From Candidatus Krumholzibacteriia bacterium (GTDB taxonomy: Bacteria; Krumholzibacteriota; Krumholzibacteriia; LZORAL124-64-63): a stretch of DNA of 7,447 bases. A model generated the notes under the pieces. It ran no database searches, was not told where the DNA came from, and saw nothing but the letters and a program-made list of their open reading frames with translations. The position numbers were made by a program, and so were the translations under genes. Shown here one piece after another: positions 5,617-7,447 of this stretch (position 1 is the stretch's first letter; every line of letters starts with the position of its first letter). The DNA is taken from NCBI GenBank assembly GCA_014859985.1, contig JACZKN010000558.1, positions 1-7,447 of the forward strand, written 5' to 3'.

Positions 5617-6336
5617 GTGAGCACCACCGAATACACCCTCGACGACCTGGTCCAGGCGACCGGCTTCAGCAAGCGCCAGATCCGCTTCTACATCACGAAG
5701 CAGCTGGTCCCGGGCGCCGGCGAGAGCCGCGGGCCCTACGCCACCTACGGCGAGGAGACCCTGCGGCGCCTGCGCCTGATCGGCGTGCTGAAGGACAAGC
5801 GGATCGAGCCCACGGGCCGGGCCATGACCCTCGACGAGATCGGCCACGCGCTGGACACGCTGTCGGCCGACGGCAGCGAGGCCCTGCTGGCAGGACGGGC
5901 GGAGCTGGCGATCCTGGACACGGACACCGGGACTCGGTTGGCGGCGCTCGAGGCGCTGTCCTGGGGCGGTCGGGCCGCGCCGCCGACTACCCCGGGATCT
6001 GCGACTATCCGCGAGTGGCATGCCAGCGAGACCGACGCCCGCCCGGCCCTTCCGGCCTACCGGATGGAGCCCACGTGCAGCGACCCGGCCGAGGATGCGA
6101 CCGCCGCCGTCACCGACCAGTTGGAACGCCTGCGCGACCTGCTCGCCGCAGCGGGCGCGGACCTGCCGGTCGCCGCGGCAGGCGGTCATCCGCAGTGGCG
6201 CCGCGCCAGCTCCCCACTTGTCGAATTCCACGTCCGTCAACCGGACACCCCGGCGGACCGGGCGCGCCTGCAAGCGATGGCGCGCGCCCTTCACCGCCTG
6301 CTCACACGGGAGGATGACCATGATCTCGATCCGTGA
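5617..6336 (+). CDS. MerR-like transcriptional regulator
   Basis: This 239-residue protein has a MerR-type winged helix-turn-helix at residues 6-62. It includes YTLDDLVQATGFSKRQIRFYITKQLVP (6-32), a wing with GPYATY (39-44) and EETLRRLRLIGVLKDK (46-61). A short helix around 68-80 (MTLDEIGHALDTL) follows. The C-terminal part is unlike the metal-sensing MerR, ZntR or CueR types: there is no conserved Cys pair and only one cysteine. Near the end, PLVEFHVRQPDTPADRARLQAMARALHRLL may be a dimerisation or ligand segment. GTG 5617 is chosen because the frame upstream runs through the promoter and the protein then begins just ahead of the HTH. No Shine-Dalgarno is present, consistent with a leaderless message. 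It overlaps the next gene by 17 bases and probably controls that operon. The effector is unknown. Confidence 0.82.
   Translation: MSTTEYTLDDLVQATGFSKRQIRFYITKQLVPGAGESRGPYATYGEETLRRLRLIGVLKDKRIEPTGRAMTLDEIGHALDTLSADGSEALLAGRAELAILDTDTGTRLAALEALSWGGRAAPPTTPGSATIREWHASETDARPALPAYRMEPTCSDPAEDATAAVTDQLERLRDLLAAAGADLPVAAAGGHPQWRRASSPLVEFHVRQPDTPADRARLQAMARALHRLLTREDDHDLDP
6308..6313 (+). promoter_or_regulatory. Ribosome binding site inside the regulator gene
   Basis: GGGAGG lies within the last codons of the MerR-like gene. ATG 6314 abuts it directly, while ATG 6320 is six bases away. The spacing selects 6320 as the start of the downstream gene. Confidence 0.65.
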
Positions 6337-7330
6337 CGACAGCCTTGTGATCGCTTGCCCCGAAGTGCACCCCGACGCGACGGTGAACATCACCTTCCAC
6401 CGCACGCTGCGCATCCCCGACGACGATACGGTCCACTTCCTGCCGCCGGGGCTGGGCGCGTTTCCCCTGCGCAACGTGGACGCCTGCGGTGCCAAGGTGC
6501 CGCATGCTTGGCGCGAGCGGGGCGGCGTCATGTTGCCCATGTTCCAGAGCGAGGCCATGTGGATGTCCTTCGGCGGTCTCGGGTTCGAGGACAGTTACCC
6601 GTTCATCCTGAAGATCGCCGCCGGCGGCATCAACGCCGTCACGGGCGAGACCTGGACCGATACCGTAACGCGCAAGCCCCAGAACTATGTGGTCACGGAC
6701 CTCCAGCCGTGGCTCGACGGGTTCTGCGTCGCCCGGGGCGAGATCCGCCAGTTCGTGGCCATGCCCCTGGGCGCGGGCTACAGCGCCGAGGAGCAGATCA
6801 CCGGCCGCGCCGAGGTGGGCGGCCTGCAGATCGTGGCCTACCCCATGAAGGCGGCGGCCTGGAGGAAGCTGCAGGCCGAGCGGAAGCGCCGCATGGCGTA
6901 CTGGGAGAACACGAGCGATGGTCAACCTTGTTTTTGCATCATGTCCGATGCGATGGGCCTGTCGCCCGGAGGCCGCATGCGCCAGGAGATCTACGACGAT
7001 CCCCACGACTTCGGCGTCTGGGACCTGGCGCACACGTACCGCTGCTTCGTGCATATCGCCAACTCCTTGACCTGGCGCGCCATCACCGGCGAGGCGCCGC
7101 CGACTTTGCCGCCGACGGCGAAGCAGTACACCGAGGCCGGGCTGCCCTGGTTCGACTGGTACGACGAGAAGCACACCGCGGTCGGGGGCAGCGGCGTGCT
7201 GGCAGGCCTGAAGTCGGTCAAGCAGATGGGCGAACAGAAAGGCGAGCACCCGCTCCCGGAGAACGACCCGGCCGGCAAGATCATGCTCCTGCCGCTGGGC
7301 CCCGGCCAGGTGCGCCTATGGCAGCCCTAG
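6320..7330 (+). CDS. Conserved hypothetical protein coupled to MerR-like regulator
   Basis: This 336-residue protein is soluble, with no signal peptide or membrane helix. Conserved-looking blocks include TFHRTLRIPDDDTVHFLPPGLGAFPL (25-50), GGVMLPMFQSEAMWMSF (68-84), DLQPWLDGFCVARGEIRQFVAMPLGAGYSAEEQITG (127-162) and GLPWFDWYDE near 275-284. I recognise these as typical of an uncharacterised bacterial family but cannot assign a domain or activity. Many Trp, Tyr, His and acidic residues leave an enzyme or ligand-binding role open. The start overlaps the regulator by 17 bases, so the two are translationally coupled. The last residues (GPGQVRLWQP) look like a natural end, but the stop codon TAG (7328-7330) touches an exact inverted copy of codons about 235-273 of this same gene. 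If that fold-back is an artefact, sequence beyond the stop is unreliable and the 3' end should be confirmed. Confidence 0.75.
   Translation: MISIRDDSLVIACPEVHPDATVNITFHRTLRIPDDDTVHFLPPGLGAFPLRNVDACGAKVPHAWRERGGVMLPMFQSEAMWMSFGGLGFEDSYPFILKIAAGGINAVTGETWTDTVTRKPQNYVVTDLQPWLDGFCVARGEIRQFVAMPLGAGYSAEEQITGRAEVGGLQIVAYPMKAAAWRKLQAERKRRMAYWENTSDGQPCFCIMSDAMGLSPGGRMRQEIYDDPHDFGVWDLAHTYRCFVHIANSLTWRAITGEAPPTLPPTAKQYTEAGLPWFDWYDEKHTAVGGSGVLAGLKSVKQMGEQKGEHPLPENDPAGKIMLLPLGPGQVRLWQP
7021..7138 (+). repeat. Left arm of 118-bp perfect inverted repeat
   Basis: These 118 bases inside the conserved hypothetical gene are repeated exactly, in reverse complement, at 7330-7447. The arms are separated by 191 bases (7139-7329). 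This copy keeps the reading frame and belongs to the gene. The pairing breaks at 7139/7329 on the inner side. The outer limit is set by the window edge. Confidence 0.95.
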
Positions 7331-7447
7331 GCCTCGGTGTACTGCTTCGCCGTCGGCGGCAAAGTCGGCGGCGCCTCGCCGGTGATGGCGCGCCAGGTCA
7401 AGGAGTTGGCGATATGCACGAAGCAGCGGTACGTGTGCGCCAGGTCC
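7330..7447 (-). repeat. Right arm of inverted repeat, likely fold-back artefact
   Basis: This is the exact reverse complement of 7021-7138. On its minus strand it encodes the same fragment of the hypothetical protein (about codons 235-273), without start or stop. It begins at the final base of the upstream stop codon and runs to the end of the window with no mismatch. Zero divergence, a partial gene fragment and a terminal position fit a chimeric fold-back at a contig end better than an evolved repeat. If real, it would be a very recent inverted duplication able to form a long hairpin. Confidence 0.95.

Noticed and set aside
6302..7249. Open frame of 315 codons on the minus strand opposite the hypothetical gene
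   Set aside because: The plus-strand gene has a ribosome binding site, translational coupling and family-like motifs. The antisense product has none of these.
1..7447. tRNA, rRNA, CRISPR, insertion sequence or integrase
   Set aside because: No cloverleaf-like segment, spaced direct repeats, transposase motif or terminal inverted repeats with target duplications were seen. The only long repeat is the terminal fold-back.

Overview
The window is a compact, very GC-rich stretch of bacterial chromosome. Every gene has ordinary Shine-Dalgarno signals and short spacers. It carries no rRNA, tRNA, CRISPR array or transposase. The GC bias, ECF sigma factor, radical SAM enzyme and conserved hypothetical families fit an uncultured high-GC bacterium, but nothing here fixes a phylum.

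Layout. (1) The left edge holds the 3' end of a DUF2249-type gene (+), closed by a hairpin terminator. (2) A 59-codon gene (345-524, +) encodes a small peptide with a CxCxC cluster. It meets a minus-strand pair tail to tail: an ECF sigma factor (1892-1281) and a one-pass membrane protein that is probably its anti-sigma partner (1284-535), joined by an ATGA overlap. (3) Upstream of the sigma gene on the same strand is a radical SAM/SPASM peptide-maturase-like enzyme (3463-1991). (4) Divergent from it, across a 174-bp promoter region, are a class-III-fold PLP aminotransferase (3638-4810) with a four-cysteine insert and Asn in place of the usual PLP-contacting Asp, then a six-pass conserved membrane protein (4842-5498). 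(5) After an AT-rich 118-bp gap with a near-consensus sigma-70 promoter and a perfect palindrome come a MerR-like regulator (5617-6336) and an overlapping conserved hypothetical gene (6320-7330). (6) The last 118 bases are an exact inverted copy of 7021-7138, inside the preceding gene. This looks like a fold-back assembly or library artefact at a contig end.

How they may work together. The clearest candidate for an undescribed system is the divergent radical SAM/SPASM enzyme and unusual aminotransferase, with the membrane protein and possibly the small CxCxC peptide as substrate. That reading is an inference: the peptide lies about 1.5 kb from the maturase, on the other side of the sigma/anti-sigma pair. 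The MerR-like regulator and its overlapping partner form a separate, translationally coupled unit.
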